Part shown: positions 32,480 to 43,394 of the stretch, in pieces
Position numbering within the stretch: position 1 is the first letter of the stretch
How the letters are laid out: the number at the start of each line of letters is the position of its first letter
Assembly: GCA_003279635.1 (NCBI GenBank)
Contig: QCHK01000005.1
Coordinates: 49,444 to 113,443 of the forward strand
Source: Prochlorococcus sp. AG-402-B05
GTDB lineage: Bacteria > Cyanobacteriota > Cyanobacteriia > PCC-6307 > Cyanobiaceae
Length of the DNA: 64,000 nt
Direction: 5' to 3'
Program-made: the position numbers and the translations under genes
The notes under the pieces: generated by a model
Seen by the model: the letters and a program-made list of their open reading frames with translations, nothing else
Databases searched by the model: none
What the model was told of the DNA's origin: nothing

Positions 32480-32588
32480 TCTTTTTTATTGAGGCTTTGA
32501 TCAAATAAATAATGATTTTTCTATTTTCTTTAATCAATTTACATTAGATTATGTTTGATATCTTTTAGTTTTTCTTTTTCAAGATCTA

Positions 32589-33044
32589 TTGTTTATGGAA
32601 GTTAGATTTCGTGAAGTTGATCCTTTCAATTGTTGGATATGGCTTAGATATTCAGGTGTTCCAAGTAAAGGAGAAAAAGATTACATTGATGGTATTTTTG
32701 ATTCTTGGTATGTGCTAGGCCGACTTGGGGGATTTAATTCTGAAAATTTACAAACGCACGAAATTGGTTCTGATGTCAGTTGGATGAACTATGAAAATGA
32801 CGATACCTCTTCAAGTCTGCCATCATTAATGCATAATCTTGGAGAATTTGAATTTAATGAGTGTTGGGCAAGATGCTGGGTCGATTTAGGCACTTCTGAC
32901 CTCATCGCAATTGATATTTTGATAAATGTACTAAAACAAATGGATGTAGATGTTCTGAAAATAGAGGAACTAATTATCGGAGGAGTCAATCAAGATTGGC
33001 CAGTAGAAGAACATCCAGATGCAATTTTTTCTTCAACAGATTAA
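32589..33044 (+). CDS. DUF3531 family protein
   Basis: MEVRFREVDPFNCWIWLRY...FDSWYVLGRLGGFN. Confidence 0.75.
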   Translation: MFMEVRFREVDPFNCWIWLRYSGVPSKGEKDYIDGIFDSWYVLGRLGGFNSENLQTHEIGSDVSWMNYENDDTSSSLPSLMHNLGEFEFNECWARCWVDLGTSDLIAIDILINVLKQMDVDVLKIEELIIGGVNQDWPVEEHPDAIFSSTD

Positions 33045-33050
33045 TTTTCT

Positions 33051-33815
33051 ATGGCTGAGAAAAGAAGATTATTTATAAAAACAAATCGATTAAGAGATGA
33101 AATCGATTCAAATGGAGAGTTGATATTGACCTCTAATGAATCACATTATTTATTCAGGGTTATGAGGATGAGATCGGAAGATCTTTTAGAAGTAATTGAT
33201 GGAAAAGGTCATCTTTGGAACGCAAAAATTGTTGAAAAGAAAACTATAAAACTTACCGATGGTTTTGATAAACCTCTTCAATTCCTTTCAAGAGAAAGAC
33301 CCTTAATAGGAATTGCGATAGTTATTCCAAAAAAGGGGTTTGAAAACTTTTTGCAAATGAGTTGTGAGATAGGAGTTGATATTATTCAACCATTAATCTC
33401 AAAAAGATCAGTAGTTAAAGAATGCAATAACGAAAAAATTATTAGATATAAAAAAATTATTTATGAAGCCGTTGAGCAATCTGAAAGACTTTGGAGTCCA
33501 CAATTAATGCAGCTATTGACATTTACTAATTGGATAAATGATATGCCTTCCGAAGCTCAAGTCGGATTTGCTGCAACACGTATTGAAGACTTGCAAGATT
33601 GTGTGACTTGGGTAAAAGAAACACCACATGAAGTCAATCAAGTTTGGATGGTAGTTGGCCCTGAGGGAGGCTGGAATAAAGATGAAGAGGAATTAGCTTT
33701 TAACGCTGGATTCGTTGGGGTGTCTATGGGAGAAACTATTTTGAGGACATCAACAGCTGCCGTAAGTGCCTCACAAGTAATGACTTCATGGAGAAGACTT
33801 AAATCATCCTTTTAA
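33051..33815 (+). CDS. rsmE: 16S rRNA (uracil1498-N3)-methyltransferase
   Basis: SHYLFRVMRMR, VGPEGGWNKDEEELAF, GETILRTSTAAV. Confidence 0.92.
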   Translation: MAEKRRLFIKTNRLRDEIDSNGELILTSNESHYLFRVMRMRSEDLLEVIDGKGHLWNAKIVEKKTIKLTDGFDKPLQFLSRERPLIGIAIVIPKKGFENFLQMSCEIGVDIIQPLISKRSVVKECNNEKIIRYKKIIYEAVEQSERLWSPQLMQLLTFTNWINDMPSEAQVGFAATRIEDLQDCVTWVKETPHEVNQVWMVVGPEGGWNKDEEELAFNAGFVGVSMGETILRTSTAAVSASQVMTSWRRLKSSF

Positions 33816-33827
33816 GATTGAATATTT

Positions 33828-34622
33828 TTGATCATAAAAACCTCTATTGTTTATAAACAGGCATGCTTAATAGAAACGATGGGTAACTTGTTTTTTGTTG
33901 AGGGTATTTGGGTTAATGCTTTTTTGATTAATTTCTTGTTGATATTTTTGGGACAAAGGCTTCCATTTTTAACTAAGAAAGGTTGGATTCATGCTGGAGT
34001 ACTTGGAACACTTTTATTAGGATCTATTGGTTGGAATGGTTGGATATCAGTTTGTGTTTATCTCTTCTTGGGAACATTAGTTACAAAAATTGGATACAAA
34101 AATAAGGCTTCCCGAGGTATTGCTGAAGCGAGAGGTGGTAAACGTGGCCCTGAAAATGTTTGGGGTTCTGCAGCAACAGGCTGCTCACTCGCCATATTAA
34201 GTTGTTTTTGGCCAAATTTTTTAAATTTATTCATGGTGGGTTTTGCTTCTAGTTTCAGTGCAAAACTTTCCGATACCTTTTCAAGTGAAATTGGCAAAAG
34301 ATTTGGTAAAAGAACTTTTCTAATTACGACTTTAAAGCCAGTATCAGCAGGAACAGAGGGGGCAATAAGCATCGAAGGTTCGATAGCTGGTTTGTTAGGA
34401 AGTTTTATCATGACTGTGTTTATGCTTAATCTATCGATCATTTCTGGACTATCTGTTGCTTTTATAGTTTTCTTATCTGGCTATTTAGCAACTTTTTTGG
34501 AAAGTTATATTGGAGCAGTGGTACAAAATAAGATTAATTGGATGACTAATGAATTAGTTAACTCTATCCAGACATCTATAGCCGCTATTATTTCTATCTT
34601 TTTATATTTGAATTTTGTTTGA
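33828..34622 (+). CDS. DUF92/TIGR00297 membrane protein (VTE6-like)
   Basis: RGGKRGPENVWGSAATG, SFSAKLSDTFSSEIGKRFGKRTFLITTLKPVSAGTEGAIS. Confidence 0.82.
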   Translation: MIIKTSIVYKQACLIETMGNLFFVEGIWVNAFLINFLLIFLGQRLPFLTKKGWIHAGVLGTLLLGSIGWNGWISVCVYLFLGTLVTKIGYKNKASRGIAEARGGKRGPENVWGSAATGCSLAILSCFWPNFLNLFMVGFASSFSAKLSDTFSSEIGKRFGKRTFLITTLKPVSAGTEGAISIEGSIAGLLGSFIMTVFMLNLSIISGLSVAFIVFLSGYLATFLESYIGAVVQNKINWMTNELVNSIQTSIAAIISIFLYLNFV

Positions 34623-34627
34623 AATAT

Positions 34628-35275
34628 TTATTTTAAATCAGCCCAATTCTTTAATGCTGGCCATTCACTAATTTGTTCATAAATCCATTTATGACCCTTA
34701 GTATTCAGATGTATTCCATCTTTTGAGAGTAATTCTTTAAATGATAATAAGTTGATCATTTTTTTATGAATAGATAAAAACGGGACATTTAATTCTAAGC
34801 AAGTTTCTTCAATTTTATTTTCATACTTAGAACAAGCTTGATTTGAATACCAAAGACATTCTGCAAAAGGCATTGAGTCTTCATTAACAGGTGTTAATCC
34901 AAGAACCATTATATTTACTTCATTCTTAATTTCGGTTACTAATTGTTTTAATCCAAATTTAAAAGCATCCTCGGAAAGTTGTGGTCTGCCATCTTTTCTT
35001 CCGATTTTAGCTGTATCATTTAAACCAATTGATAGCAAAATACCTTCAGGAACTTTTCTCCTTAATTCTCCCCTTGTGGCCCACTCATTCTTATATCTTA
35101 TAGCAACTTTCTCTAATCCATCTCCTCTTACTCCAAGGGAATAAATGATAGGGGCACCATTTATATTTAACCAGTTTTGTCTTAATCTTTCAGACCATCC
35201 GCCTCCTTCTAGATCTCCCCATCCGTAAACCCCACTATCTCCAATTATGATTAATTTTTTCTGATATTTATTCAT
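34628..35275 (-). CDS. GDSL/SGNH-type lipase/esterase
   Basis: IIGDSGVYGWGD, SIGLNDT, DGIHLNTKGH. Confidence 0.85.
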   Translation of the reverse strand: MNKYQKKLIIIGDSGVYGWGDLEGGGWSERLRQNWLNINGAPIIYSLGVRGDGLEKVAIRYKNEWATRGELRRKVPEGILLSIGLNDTAKIGRKDGRPQLSEDAFKFGLKQLVTEIKNEVNIMVLGLTPVNEDSMPFAECLWYSNQACSKYENKIEETCLELNVPFLSIHKKMINLLSFKELLSKDGIHLNTKGHKWIYEQISEWPALKNWADLK

Positions 35276-35299
35276 AAGTCGATATGTTGAATAAAATAA

Positions 35300-36850
35300 C
35301 TAACTAATGAAATTGTTGGTTGAATTGCTTAACCAATAATTTTGAGAAGTGTTAAATAAAAATTCTCCTAAAATTGTTAATAAAGAGAAAGTAGCAGTTA
35401 TTATCATTACTTGTGCCCAATTGAATGAGCTTAGTGATTCCTGTAATTGCCACCCTAATCCTACTCCTCCGACTGCACCTATAATTGCTGTTTCCTTTAG
35501 GATTACGTCACTTCTGTATGCTCCATAAGCTAAGTAACTATTACTTTGGGGGGCTAATATTCCATAAAGCGTTGCTGATTGCTTGCTTGAACCATTGCTT
35601 TTAATCGCTCGATAAATACTTTTTTCCTGATTTAGTATGTTATCTGTAAGTAACCTTCCCATGACTCCCATATGTGTAATTCCAAGTGATAATGCGGCTA
35701 CAGATATATTAGGATTAGTAAAAAGAAGAATAAGTATAATGGTCAATGGAGGAGGTATCAATCTAAAGAAGATCCAAATAAGATTTTGAACTTTTAGAAG
35801 AAATTTACCTGGGAATAATACTAGTAAAAGTGGAGGTGTACCTATTGCAATCCCAGAGGCAAAAAAAGTTATTAAAATTGTTGTAATGATTAGTTTAAAC
35901 AGAGGTAAGGTATTAAATTCATTTCTTATCTCTACGAATGAAGGAAAATTTAAATACGAAAAGCTTAATGGAGTAAATAACTCAAAATTTAGATTATAAA
36001 GCCAACTAATACCTAAAGATAGAGATAGTATAAATATTAAGATTAATATTGAGAAAGAATTTTTCAAACTAATATTTTCAGATAAATAACTTCTAAAAAA
36101 TCTTATAAATTTCTCTAATAAAATTATTACGAACCAAAGCATCCACAAACAAGTCCACATTTCATTGAACTCAAAGGATTTTAAAGTTAAATATAGTTCT
36201 GTTCCTATACCTCCTAATCCAAATATTCCAAGTAATGTTACACCCCTAATTGCACATTCAAATCTGTAACTTCCATATGTAGATACGATAGGTATTAACT
36301 TTGGTAGTAGAATAGTTATAAATGAGCTCATAATATTAGATCCAGTTTGCTTAATTGCTATTAGAGGTTGTATTTCAAAACTATCTAGTTGCTCCGAAAT
36401 TACTCTTGCTGTTAAGGCTGAATAGGGAATGACTATAGATATAATTGCCACCCAAATATTCAAACCTAAAAATTGAATAAATAGCAAGCCCCAAACTACT
36501 TCATGTATTGATCTTGGAATTGCTAATGAGTATTTTATGAATTCACCTAAATAAGAAAATTTAGGAATACTTTTCCAAAATAAATCTGTAGATAGTACAC
36601 CTAAAATAATTCCAATAAGCATACTTATAACCCAGCTAGTTAAAGCAGTAGCAATTGTTATTTGAAGTCCTTCCCATGCGCTTTTTACTAACTCTTGATT
36701 AAACGATGGTTTTATTGCTGAGCTTATGAATTGAAATATGATATTTAGACCCCCAATATGAAATCCTTTGATGATTTCTATTGAAATGGGAATGTATGCT
36801 ATTGATGGGATTAATGTTAATAAAGTTGATACTGGTTTTATTAATTTCAT
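35300..36850 (-). CDS. phnE: phosphonate/phosphite ABC transporter permease, two PhnE-like halves fused
   Basis: Two BPD_transp_1-like permease halves within one ORF; adjacent to phnC and phnD. Confidence 0.85.
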   Translation of the reverse strand: MKLIKPVSTLLTLIPSIAYIPISIEIIKGFHIGGLNIIFQFISSAIKPSFNQELVKSAWEGLQITIATALTSWVISMLIGIILGVLSTDLFWKSIPKFSYLGEFIKYSLAIPRSIHEVVWGLLFIQFLGLNIWVAIISIVIPYSALTARVISEQLDSFEIQPLIAIKQTGSNIMSSFITILLPKLIPIVSTYGSYRFECAIRGVTLLGIFGLGGIGTELYLTLKSFEFNEMWTCLWMLWFVIILLEKFIRFFRSYLSENISLKNSFSILILIFILSLSLGISWLYNLNFELFTPLSFSYLNFPSFVEIRNEFNTLPLFKLIITTILITFFASGIAIGTPPLLLVLFPGKFLLKVQNLIWIFFRLIPPPLTIILILLFTNPNISVAALSLGITHMGVMGRLLTDNILNQEKSIYRAIKSNGSSKQSATLYGILAPQSNSYLAYGAYRSDVILKETAIIGAVGGVGLGWQLQESLSSFNWAQVMIITATFSLLTILGEFLFNTSQNYWLSNSTNNFIS

Positions 36851-36856
36851 TATGAA

Positions 36857-37591
36857 TTAAAATATCCAATCAAACTCTGATTGATTAATATTATTAATTT
36901 CTCTATCTATTACAATCTCTCCATCTTTTAAACCAATAACTCTATTGAAATTATTTATTAGATTTATTTGGTGAAGACTTATAAGTATGGTCTTAGGGAT
37001 TTTAATTCTAAGATAGTTTTTTTGATTAATAAATAAATTTAAGATATTTTTTGATAATAGAGGGTCTAAATTTGAGAAAGGTTCGTCTCCAAGCAGGATC
37101 TCTGGTTCTTGTCTTAAAAGACGTGCAATTGCTATTCTTTTTTTTTGACCACCAGAAAGTTTATTTATATTGGAATAAATAGTTTTTTTTGGGAGAGAGA
37201 CTGCTGCTAGGCATTCTTGGCATAAACCTTTATCTAAGATTCCTAGGAGATTTTTTAAAGCCCATATGAAATTGTGTTTACCTAATGCACCGCAGTTTAT
37301 ATTTTGAGCGACATTTAGCTCTTCTATCAAAGATAAATCCTGCCATATAGTTCCTATTTTTGATAACTCAATATTTGAAATATTGTTAATGTGAGAACCT
37401 TTCCATATTACATCCCCTTCGTTTGGGATTAGTGATCCATTCGCGATCGAGATTAATGTACTTTTGCCAGAGCCACTCTTGCCAATAAGCGCTATCTTCT
37501 CACCTTGATTTATTGTTAAATTAATATCTTTTACTCTAATTCTTTCTTTACTGCTATGGCTTATATTCTTTAATTCTAGTAACTTAGTCAC
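36857..37591 (-). CDS. phnC: phosphonate ABC transporter ATP-binding protein
   Basis: ALIGKSGSGKSTLISIANG, LSGGQKKRIAIARLL. Confidence 0.88.
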   Translation of the reverse strand: MTKLLELKNISHSSKERIRVKDINLTINQGEKIALIGKSGSGKSTLISIANGSLIPNEGDVIWKGSHINNISNIELSKIGTIWQDLSLIEELNVAQNINCGALGKHNFIWALKNLLGILDKGLCQECLAAVSLPKKTIYSNINKLSGGQKKRIAIARLLRQEPEILLGDEPFSNLDPLLSKNILNLFINQKNYLRIKIPKTILISLHQINLINNFNRVIGLKDGEIVIDREINNINQSEFDWIF

Positions 37592-38499
37592 TTAATTTTT
37601 CCAATATTTCTAGCTACCTTTTCTATTTGTTTATAATTCTCGTTTTTTGATATTATAAATTTCTTTGCGCTAAATAATTCGAGAATTTGTTTTTGTTTTT
37701 TTGACTTTTCATTGAAACGTAAAAATACATTTGTAAGGTCTTTCGTAAAACCTTTTTTGAACTTTTTATCTAGGTTCCCTTGAGCAAGCCAATGATAATT
37801 ATGATAAGAAGGAGTCTTCCAAATCACAAAGACTTTTGAGGGATCCACGCGTCCTCTCTCAAGATTTCTCTTCCATACTTCTTCGCTAAGAGCACCTGCC
37901 TCATATGAACCACTTTGCACAAGCATTAATGTTGCATCGTGGCTACCACTAAAGCCTGGGCTTCCACCTTTGAAATCTTTAAGTTGCAAACCTGCTTCGT
38001 TTAAAAAATATTGTGGCATCAATCTTCCTGATGTTGAACTTTCAGAGCCAAAAGTAAAACGCTTGTTTTTTAGTGTTTTCAAGTCATTTATGTTATTTAT
38101 TTTTTGGATCGAACTTTTCTTGTTTGCAATAAAAACACTATGGAATTTCTCATCAATATCTCTTTGTGCTATTACCTTGGATCCTTTTCTTTGAAGTTTT
38201 GCTTGTACACCCGTTAAAGCACCGAACCATACTAAATCTAAATTCTCAGTCCTAAAAGCTGTTACAGCTGCAGCATAATTAGTAACTGGCTTATAACGGA
38301 CTTGAACATTGAGCTGCTTGCTTAATTCAGAGGATAAAACCTTATATAAACGATTCAGGTGCTCTGGGTTTTGATCTGGTATTGCCCCAATACGCAAGAT
38401 CTCTTCTGCTTTTAATGAGCCAATAGTAGATAAATTAAATATTGAGAAAAGAGCAATAGCTATTTTTGTAAGCTTTAGCTTGGATGTTTTTTGAAGCAT
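37588..38499 (-). CDS. phnD: phosphate/phosphite/phosphonate ABC transporter substrate-binding protein
   Basis: LRIGAIPDQNPEHLNRLYKVLSSELSKQLNVQVRYKPVTNYAAAV. Confidence 0.9.
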   Translation of the reverse strand: MLQKTSKLKLTKIAIALFSIFNLSTIGSLKAEEILRIGAIPDQNPEHLNRLYKVLSSELSKQLNVQVRYKPVTNYAAAVTAFRTENLDLVWFGALTGVQAKLQRKGSKVIAQRDIDEKFHSVFIANKKSSIQKINNINDLKTLKNKRFTFGSESSTSGRLMPQYFLNEAGLQLKDFKGGSPGFSGSHDATLMLVQSGSYEAGALSEEVWKRNLERGRVDPSKVFVIWKTPSYHNYHWLAQGNLDKKFKKGFTKDLTNVFLRFNEKSKKQKQILELFSAKKFIISKNENYKQIEKVARNIGKIK

Positions 38500-38517
38500 T
38501 AATTTTGGTGGATAATT

Positions 38518-39696
38518 TTATAAAATATTTAATAGACTTTCGAGTCTATCAATTCCATCATTGATCATTTCATTTGAAGCTGCGTAGGAGATTCTTATGC
38601 ATTTGTCATCTCCGAAGGCAATCCCTGGAACTATTGCTAGACCAACCTTTTCTAGTGCCAATTTGCAGAAACTTATTGAATCAATCTCCTCCAAATTAAT
38701 TTCGGGGAAAACATAAAAAGCTCCATTAGGAGGGACAAAAGAAATATTTTTTATATTTTTTAGTCTTTCTATGATTAGTAACCTCCTCTTGTTATAAATT
38801 TCTGCCATTTGATGAACACAATCTTTTGATCCTTGAAGTGCTGCAATAGCTCCTTTTTGAGCAAAACTACATACATTGCTTGTGCTTTGACTTTGTAATG
38901 CGATAGCCTTTTTTATTACCTCGGTATTCCCTGTTAGGTATCCAATCCTCCAGCCAGTCATTGCCCATGCCTTGGCGAAACCGTTGACTGTGAAAATTCT
39001 ATTTTTTAAATCTGGTGCTATTTTTGCGAAACTGTGATGAACTTGATTTGGAGAAATAAGAAATTCATAAATTTCATCACTCATTAAAAAAATTCTTTGA
39101 TGTCTTCTTAAAAACTCAGAAATATTATTCATTTCTTGCTCGGTTAAAACGCAGCCTGTTGGATTACTTGGAGAGTTAATAATTAATAACCTTGTTTTTT
39201 CAGTTACGCTTTCTTCAAGGGAATTGATATCTATTTTGAAATTATCTTTAGTTGAAGAATTAATTTTAATTGGCTTGGCACCTGCTAAATGAGTTATCTC
39301 TGGATAACTAAGCCAATAAGGTGCAGGTATCAGAACTTCATCTCCAGGATTCAAAACTACTTGAAATAAATTGTATATTGCTTGTTTCCCTCCATTAGTT
39401 ACTAAAACATTGTCTGTTTTTGTTGGGACTTTATTTATTTCTGACTGTTTTTGCGCAATGGCTTCTCTTAATTCGGGATCTCCAGCGGCAGGACCGTAAC
39501 GAGTTTTCCCATCTTTTAGTGCTTTTAAAGTTGCATCGACAATAAATTCAGGGGTATCGAAGTCAGGCTCCCCTGCGCTCAAACTACAAATATTTTTACC
39601 TTCAGCTTTTAAAGCTTTAGCTTTTGCGCTGATCTCAAGAGTTAGAGAAGGTTTTATGGAGAGAGCTCTTATAGATATCTGTGATTTGTCAGTCAT
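38518..39696 (-). CDS. aspC: aspartate aminotransferase (class I/II PLP)
   Basis: SLSAGEPDFDTPEFI, NGGKQAIYN, NGFAKAWAMTGWRIGYL. Confidence 0.92.
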   Translation of the reverse strand: MTDKSQISIRALSIKPSLTLEISAKAKALKAEGKNICSLSAGEPDFDTPEFIVDATLKALKDGKTRYGPAAGDPELREAIAQKQSEINKVPTKTDNVLVTNGGKQAIYNLFQVVLNPGDEVLIPAPYWLSYPEITHLAGAKPIKINSSTKDNFKIDINSLEESVTEKTRLLIINSPSNPTGCVLTEQEMNNISEFLRRHQRIFLMSDEIYEFLISPNQVHHSFAKIAPDLKNRIFTVNGFAKAWAMTGWRIGYLTGNTEVIKKAIALQSQSTSNVCSFAQKGAIAALQGSKDCVHQMAEIYNKRRLLIIERLKNIKNISFVPPNGAFYVFPEINLEEIDSISFCKLALEKVGLAIVPGIAFGDDKCIRISYAASNEMINDGIDRLESLLNIL

Positions 39697-39724
39697 CTTC
39701 GAAGCATAACTTCAAAATGTTTTT

Positions 39725-39757
39725 ATTAGATTCACTTTTAAAGTGAATTCATCTAAT
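39725..39757. repeat. imperfect hairpin ATTAGATTCACTTTTAAAGTGAATTCATCTAAT
   Basis: Read directly; outer ATTAGAT/ATCTAAT and inner TTCACTT/AAGTGAA arms. Confidence 0.7.
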
Positions 39758-39787
39758 TACAAACTTACTACTTAATCAGATACTTGC

Positions 39788-40201
39788 ATGCCTTTGATGA
39801 ACATAAACTTTGTAATTGCTTCTGAAAACCCTAAAGAATTGTCAGGATTTTATGCCAAGATCAACTCTGACAAGGTGAATAAAGGTTTTAATGCAACTCA
39901 TTATTTTATTTCATTAGGTAATCGATCCAAAATACATTTTTATAGACCTAATAAAAATCACGAATGGCAAAGGAAAGGAAACTCAACCTCATTGTGTTTT
40001 CAAAGTGAACCTTGTGAAGATCCATCAAAAATCTTAGAGGGATGGACATTTGAGATATTGAAAATAGGAGGTAGTGCAATAGGAATTCCAAAATTGGCAA
40101 ACTTTGGATCTGAGCAATGGATGCTTGACCCAGAGGGTAATCAATTTTTAATTTTGGTGCCCTATCTTTTAAAAGGATCAGAGAAGGAAGCTTTAATGTG
40201 A
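39788..40201 (+). CDS. VOC/glyoxalase-like protein
   Basis: NFVIASENPKELSGFYAKI...WMLDPEGNQFLILVP. Confidence 0.75.
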   Translation: MPLMNINFVIASENPKELSGFYAKINSDKVNKGFNATHYFISLGNRSKIHFYRPNKNHEWQRKGNSTSLCFQSEPCEDPSKILEGWTFEILKIGGSAIGIPKLANFGSEQWMLDPEGNQFLILVPYLLKGSEKEALM

Positions 40202-40761
40202 CAAAAAAAATCTCCTCTAATAAAGATGTTTCTAAAGTTTCTGATTTAAGCAATTCCATAAACAAGATCGTTGTATCTAGGGGTAACCCTTTCGCTAAGT
40301 TGATGATTATTGGAGAAGCTCCAGGAGCAAAGGAGGAGGAGGTGGGAGAGCCTTTTGTAGGAAGGTCTGGAAAATTACTTGATAAATTGCTTCAAAAAGC
40401 TGGGATTGATATTAACCAAGATGTTTATTTTTGCAACGTGGTCAAATGTAGACCGCCCAAAAATAGACGCCCAACAAAGATTGAAATACAAGAAAATCTT
40501 CCTTGGTTGTATCAACAAATAAAACTTGTAAACCCCAGTGTAATAGTCCTAGTTGGAGCAACAGCTTTAGAAGCTATTTTGAAAATTAAGTCTCGTATTA
40601 GTATCCTCAGGGGTGAATGGATTGATTGGGAGGGCAAACTTGTAATGCCTGTCTTCCATCCATCTTATTTGCTTAGGAATCCATCTAAAGAGGAAGGAAA
40701 ACCTATGAGTCTGACTAAATCTGATTTTTTAAAAATTAAGGAAAAAATTGATTTTTTATAA
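40198..40761 (+). CDS. uracil-DNA glycosylase, family 4
   Basis: MIIGEAPGAKEEEVGEPFVGRSGKLLDKLL, VFHPSYLLRNPS; GTG start overlapping previous stop. Confidence 0.92.
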   Translation: MTKKISSNKDVSKVSDLSNSINKIVVSRGNPFAKLMIIGEAPGAKEEEVGEPFVGRSGKLLDKLLQKAGIDINQDVYFCNVVKCRPPKNRRPTKIEIQENLPWLYQQIKLVNPSVIVLVGATALEAILKIKSRISILRGEWIDWEGKLVMPVFHPSYLLRNPSKEEGKPMSLTKSDFLKIKEKIDFL

Positions 40762-40813
40762 TAGCCCTTAAATATGTCATTCTTATTTATTAAAGAGGCT
40801 CAATTGTTAACTC

Positions 40814-42037
40814 ATGATTGCGACCCTAGAAAAGAATATGGAAGGAAATAATCTCTCTCAGCGATATAGCACCAGAATTATTCGTAGAGATACTAGGCCA
40901 GTAATGGTCGGTGATATTGGCATCGGTGGAGATAATCCAGTGCGTGTTCAATCAATGATTAATGAAGATACGATGGATATCGAGGGGGCAACGGCCGCAA
41001 TAAGGAGATTGCATGAAGTTGGATGTGAGATTGTCAGATTAACAGTGCCAACTCTTGCAAGTGCAAAAGCTGTGGGGGAAATCAAGAAACTTCTAGCTAG
41101 CACTTATCAACCAGTTCCTTTAGTAGCAGATGTCCACCATAATGGAATGAAAATAGCTTTAGAAGTAGCTAAGCATGTAGATAAAGTTCGTATCAACCCT
41201 GGATTATTCGTTTTTGAAAAACCTGATCCCAATAGAACTGAATTTACTAAAGATGAAATTCATGTAATTAAAGAGAAGATCATACAAAAATTCAAACCAA
41301 TTGTTAATACTTTAAAAGAGCAAAATAAGGCACTCAGAATAGGCGTTAACCATGGCTCTTTGTCTGAAAGAATGTTATTTGCTTATGGAGATACTCCATT
41401 TGGAATGGTTGAATCAGCTATGGAATTTATTCGAATATGTCATTCATTAGATTTTCATAATATTGTAATTTCGATGAAGGCTTCTCGAGCTCCCGTTATG
41501 CTTGCAGCTTATAGAATGATGGCTGACACAATGGACAAAGAGGGATTTAATTATCCTCTGCATTTGGGTGTAACGGAAGCGGGAGACGGGGATTATGGAA
41601 GAATTAAAAGTACGGTAGGGATAGGTACATTATTATCCGAAGGTATTGGAGATACCATTAGAGTTTCTTTAACAGAGGCGCCCGAAAAAGAAATACCAGT
41701 TGCATATTCAATTTTACAAGCGGTTGGTTTGAGAAAAACCATGGTTGAATATATTAGTTGTCCTAGTTGTGGTAGAACATTATTTAATTTAGAGGAAGTT
41801 GTAGCAAGAGTTAGAGACGCTACTCAACATTTAACGGGTTTGGATATTGCTGTAATGGGTTGCATTGTTAATGGGCCTGGAGAGATGGCAGATGCTGATT
41901 ATGGTTATGTAGGAAAAGGTGTTGGAACCATTGCTCTTTACAGGAATAGAGATGAAATTAAGAGGGTACCTGAGGATGAAGGCGTTCAGGCATTGGTTGA
42001 TTTAATTAAAGAGGATGGTAAATGGGTAGATCCTTAA
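40814..42037 (+). CDS. ispG: 4-hydroxy-3-methylbut-2-en-1-yl diphosphate synthase
   Basis: [36 protein letters not shown] Fe-S motif; CIVNGPGE. Confidence 0.95.
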   Translation: MIATLEKNMEGNNLSQRYSTRIIRRDTRPVMVGDIGIGGDNPVRVQSMINEDTMDIEGATAAIRRLHEVGCEIVRLTVPTLASAKAVGEIKKLLASTYQPVPLVADVHHNGMKIALEVAKHVDKVRINPGLFVFEKPDPNRTEFTKDEIHVIKEKIIQKFKPIVNTLKEQNKALRIGVNHGSLSERMLFAYGDTPFGMVESAMEFIRICHSLDFHNIVISMKASRAPVMLAAYRMMADTMDKEGFNYPLHLGVTEAGDGDYGRIKSTVGIGTLLSEGIGDTIRVSLTEAPEKEIPVAYSILQAVGLRKTMVEYISCPSCGRTLFNLEEVVARVRDATQHLTGLDIAVMGCIVNGPGEMADADYGYVGKGVGTIALYRNRDEIKRVPEDEGVQALVDLIKEDGKWVDP

Positions 42038-42080
42038 AATAGAATATATCTTTTTATTGTTTTAGTATTAGAAAAATTAT

Positions 42081-43394
42081 TTGATAATTATGTTGAGGAG
42101 ATTTTTAAAAATATGTTTACTTATAGCTATTTTCCCTTCACCTTCTTTCTCTTTCCAGGCTAATTCCTCTACTTTGATTACTAACAATCCAAAGGAGATT
42201 ATTGATCAGGTATGGCAAATTATATATCGCGACTTTTTGGACTATTCAGGGAAATATAAGGCAGAAGATTGGATTAAATTAAGAAAGGAAATACTATCAA
42301 CCAAATATTTTGATAATGACGAAGCATACATTGCCATTAAAGATATGTTGACCGAATTAGATGATCCTTATACCAGATTTTTAGATCCTAAAGAATTCAA
42401 TGAAATGAGAATAGATACAACTGGAGAATTGATGGGAGTAGGTATTCAAATTTCTCTAGATGAAGTTACTAATCAAATTGTTGTTGTATCACCAATAGAG
42501 GGGACCCCAGCCTTTCTCGCGGGAATTAAACCGAAGGATATAATTGTATCTATAGATGGTAAGCCTATCGATGGTCTAAGCATAGACAGTGCTGTTAAAC
42601 TTATTCGAGGTAAAAAAGGAACGAAGGTTGAACTAGGTATTATTAGAGGCGAGGAGTTATTAAATATCTCATTAATACGAGATAGAATTGAAATTAATGT
42701 AGTTGATAGTCGAATAAATAATACAGTTTCAGGCGCGAAAATTGGTTATGTAAGGTTAAAACAATTCAATGCAAAATCTCCAAAAGAAATGAGTTTATCG
42801 ATTAATAAATTAGAAAAACAAAAACCTTTTGGTTATGTATTAGACCTTAGAAGTAATCCTGGTGGTTTGCTTGAGGCAAGTATTGAAATAGCGAGACAAT
42901 GGATAAATACAGGAATTATTGTTAGTACTAAAACAAAAGATGGTATTACTGATATTCGGAAAGCAAAAAGTAGAGCCTTAACCAACAGACCAGTAGTGGT
43001 TTTAATCGATGAGGGATCTGCGAGTGCTAGTGAGATTCTCTCTGGAGCAATTAAAGATAATAAAAGAGGAGTATTGGTTGGGAAAAAGACTTTTGGTAAA
43101 GGACTAGTTCAGTCTGTTAGGTCTCTTTCTGATGGCTCAGGCCTAACAGTTACGGTCGCAAAATATTTAACACCAAGTGGTAAAGATATTAATAAAAATG
43201 GAATAGCACCAGATATCAGTGCAGATCTTTTGTTAAATGAAAAAAACAAATTAACAAATGCAGATCTAGGCACTTTGAAAGATAGTCAATATGTTGCAGC
43301 TGAAAATATATTACTTAAAAAGTTTAAAATTGAGAGTAATAAAAATTCTTATAACCCCTTGAAATCAAATTTGGGCTATGCCCTAAAAAACTAG
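42081..43394 (+). CDS. ctp: C-terminal processing peptidase (S41, PDZ)
   Basis: PDZ region plus FGYVLDLRSNPGGLL, DEGSASASEILSGAIKD, GKKTFGKGLVQ. Confidence 0.92.
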   Translation: MIIMLRRFLKICLLIAIFPSPSFSFQANSSTLITNNPKEIIDQVWQIIYRDFLDYSGKYKAEDWIKLRKEILSTKYFDNDEAYIAIKDMLTELDDPYTRFLDPKEFNEMRIDTTGELMGVGIQISLDEVTNQIVVVSPIEGTPAFLAGIKPKDIIVSIDGKPIDGLSIDSAVKLIRGKKGTKVELGIIRGEELLNISLIRDRIEINVVDSRINNTVSGAKIGYVRLKQFNAKSPKEMSLSINKLEKQKPFGYVLDLRSNPGGLLEASIEIARQWINTGIIVSTKTKDGITDIRKAKSRALTNRPVVVLIDEGSASASEILSGAIKDNKRGVLVGKKTFGKGLVQSVRSLSDGSGLTVTVAKYLTPSGKDINKNGIAPDISADLLLNEKNKLTNADLGTLKDSQYVAAENILLKKFKIESNKNSYNPLKSNLGYALKN

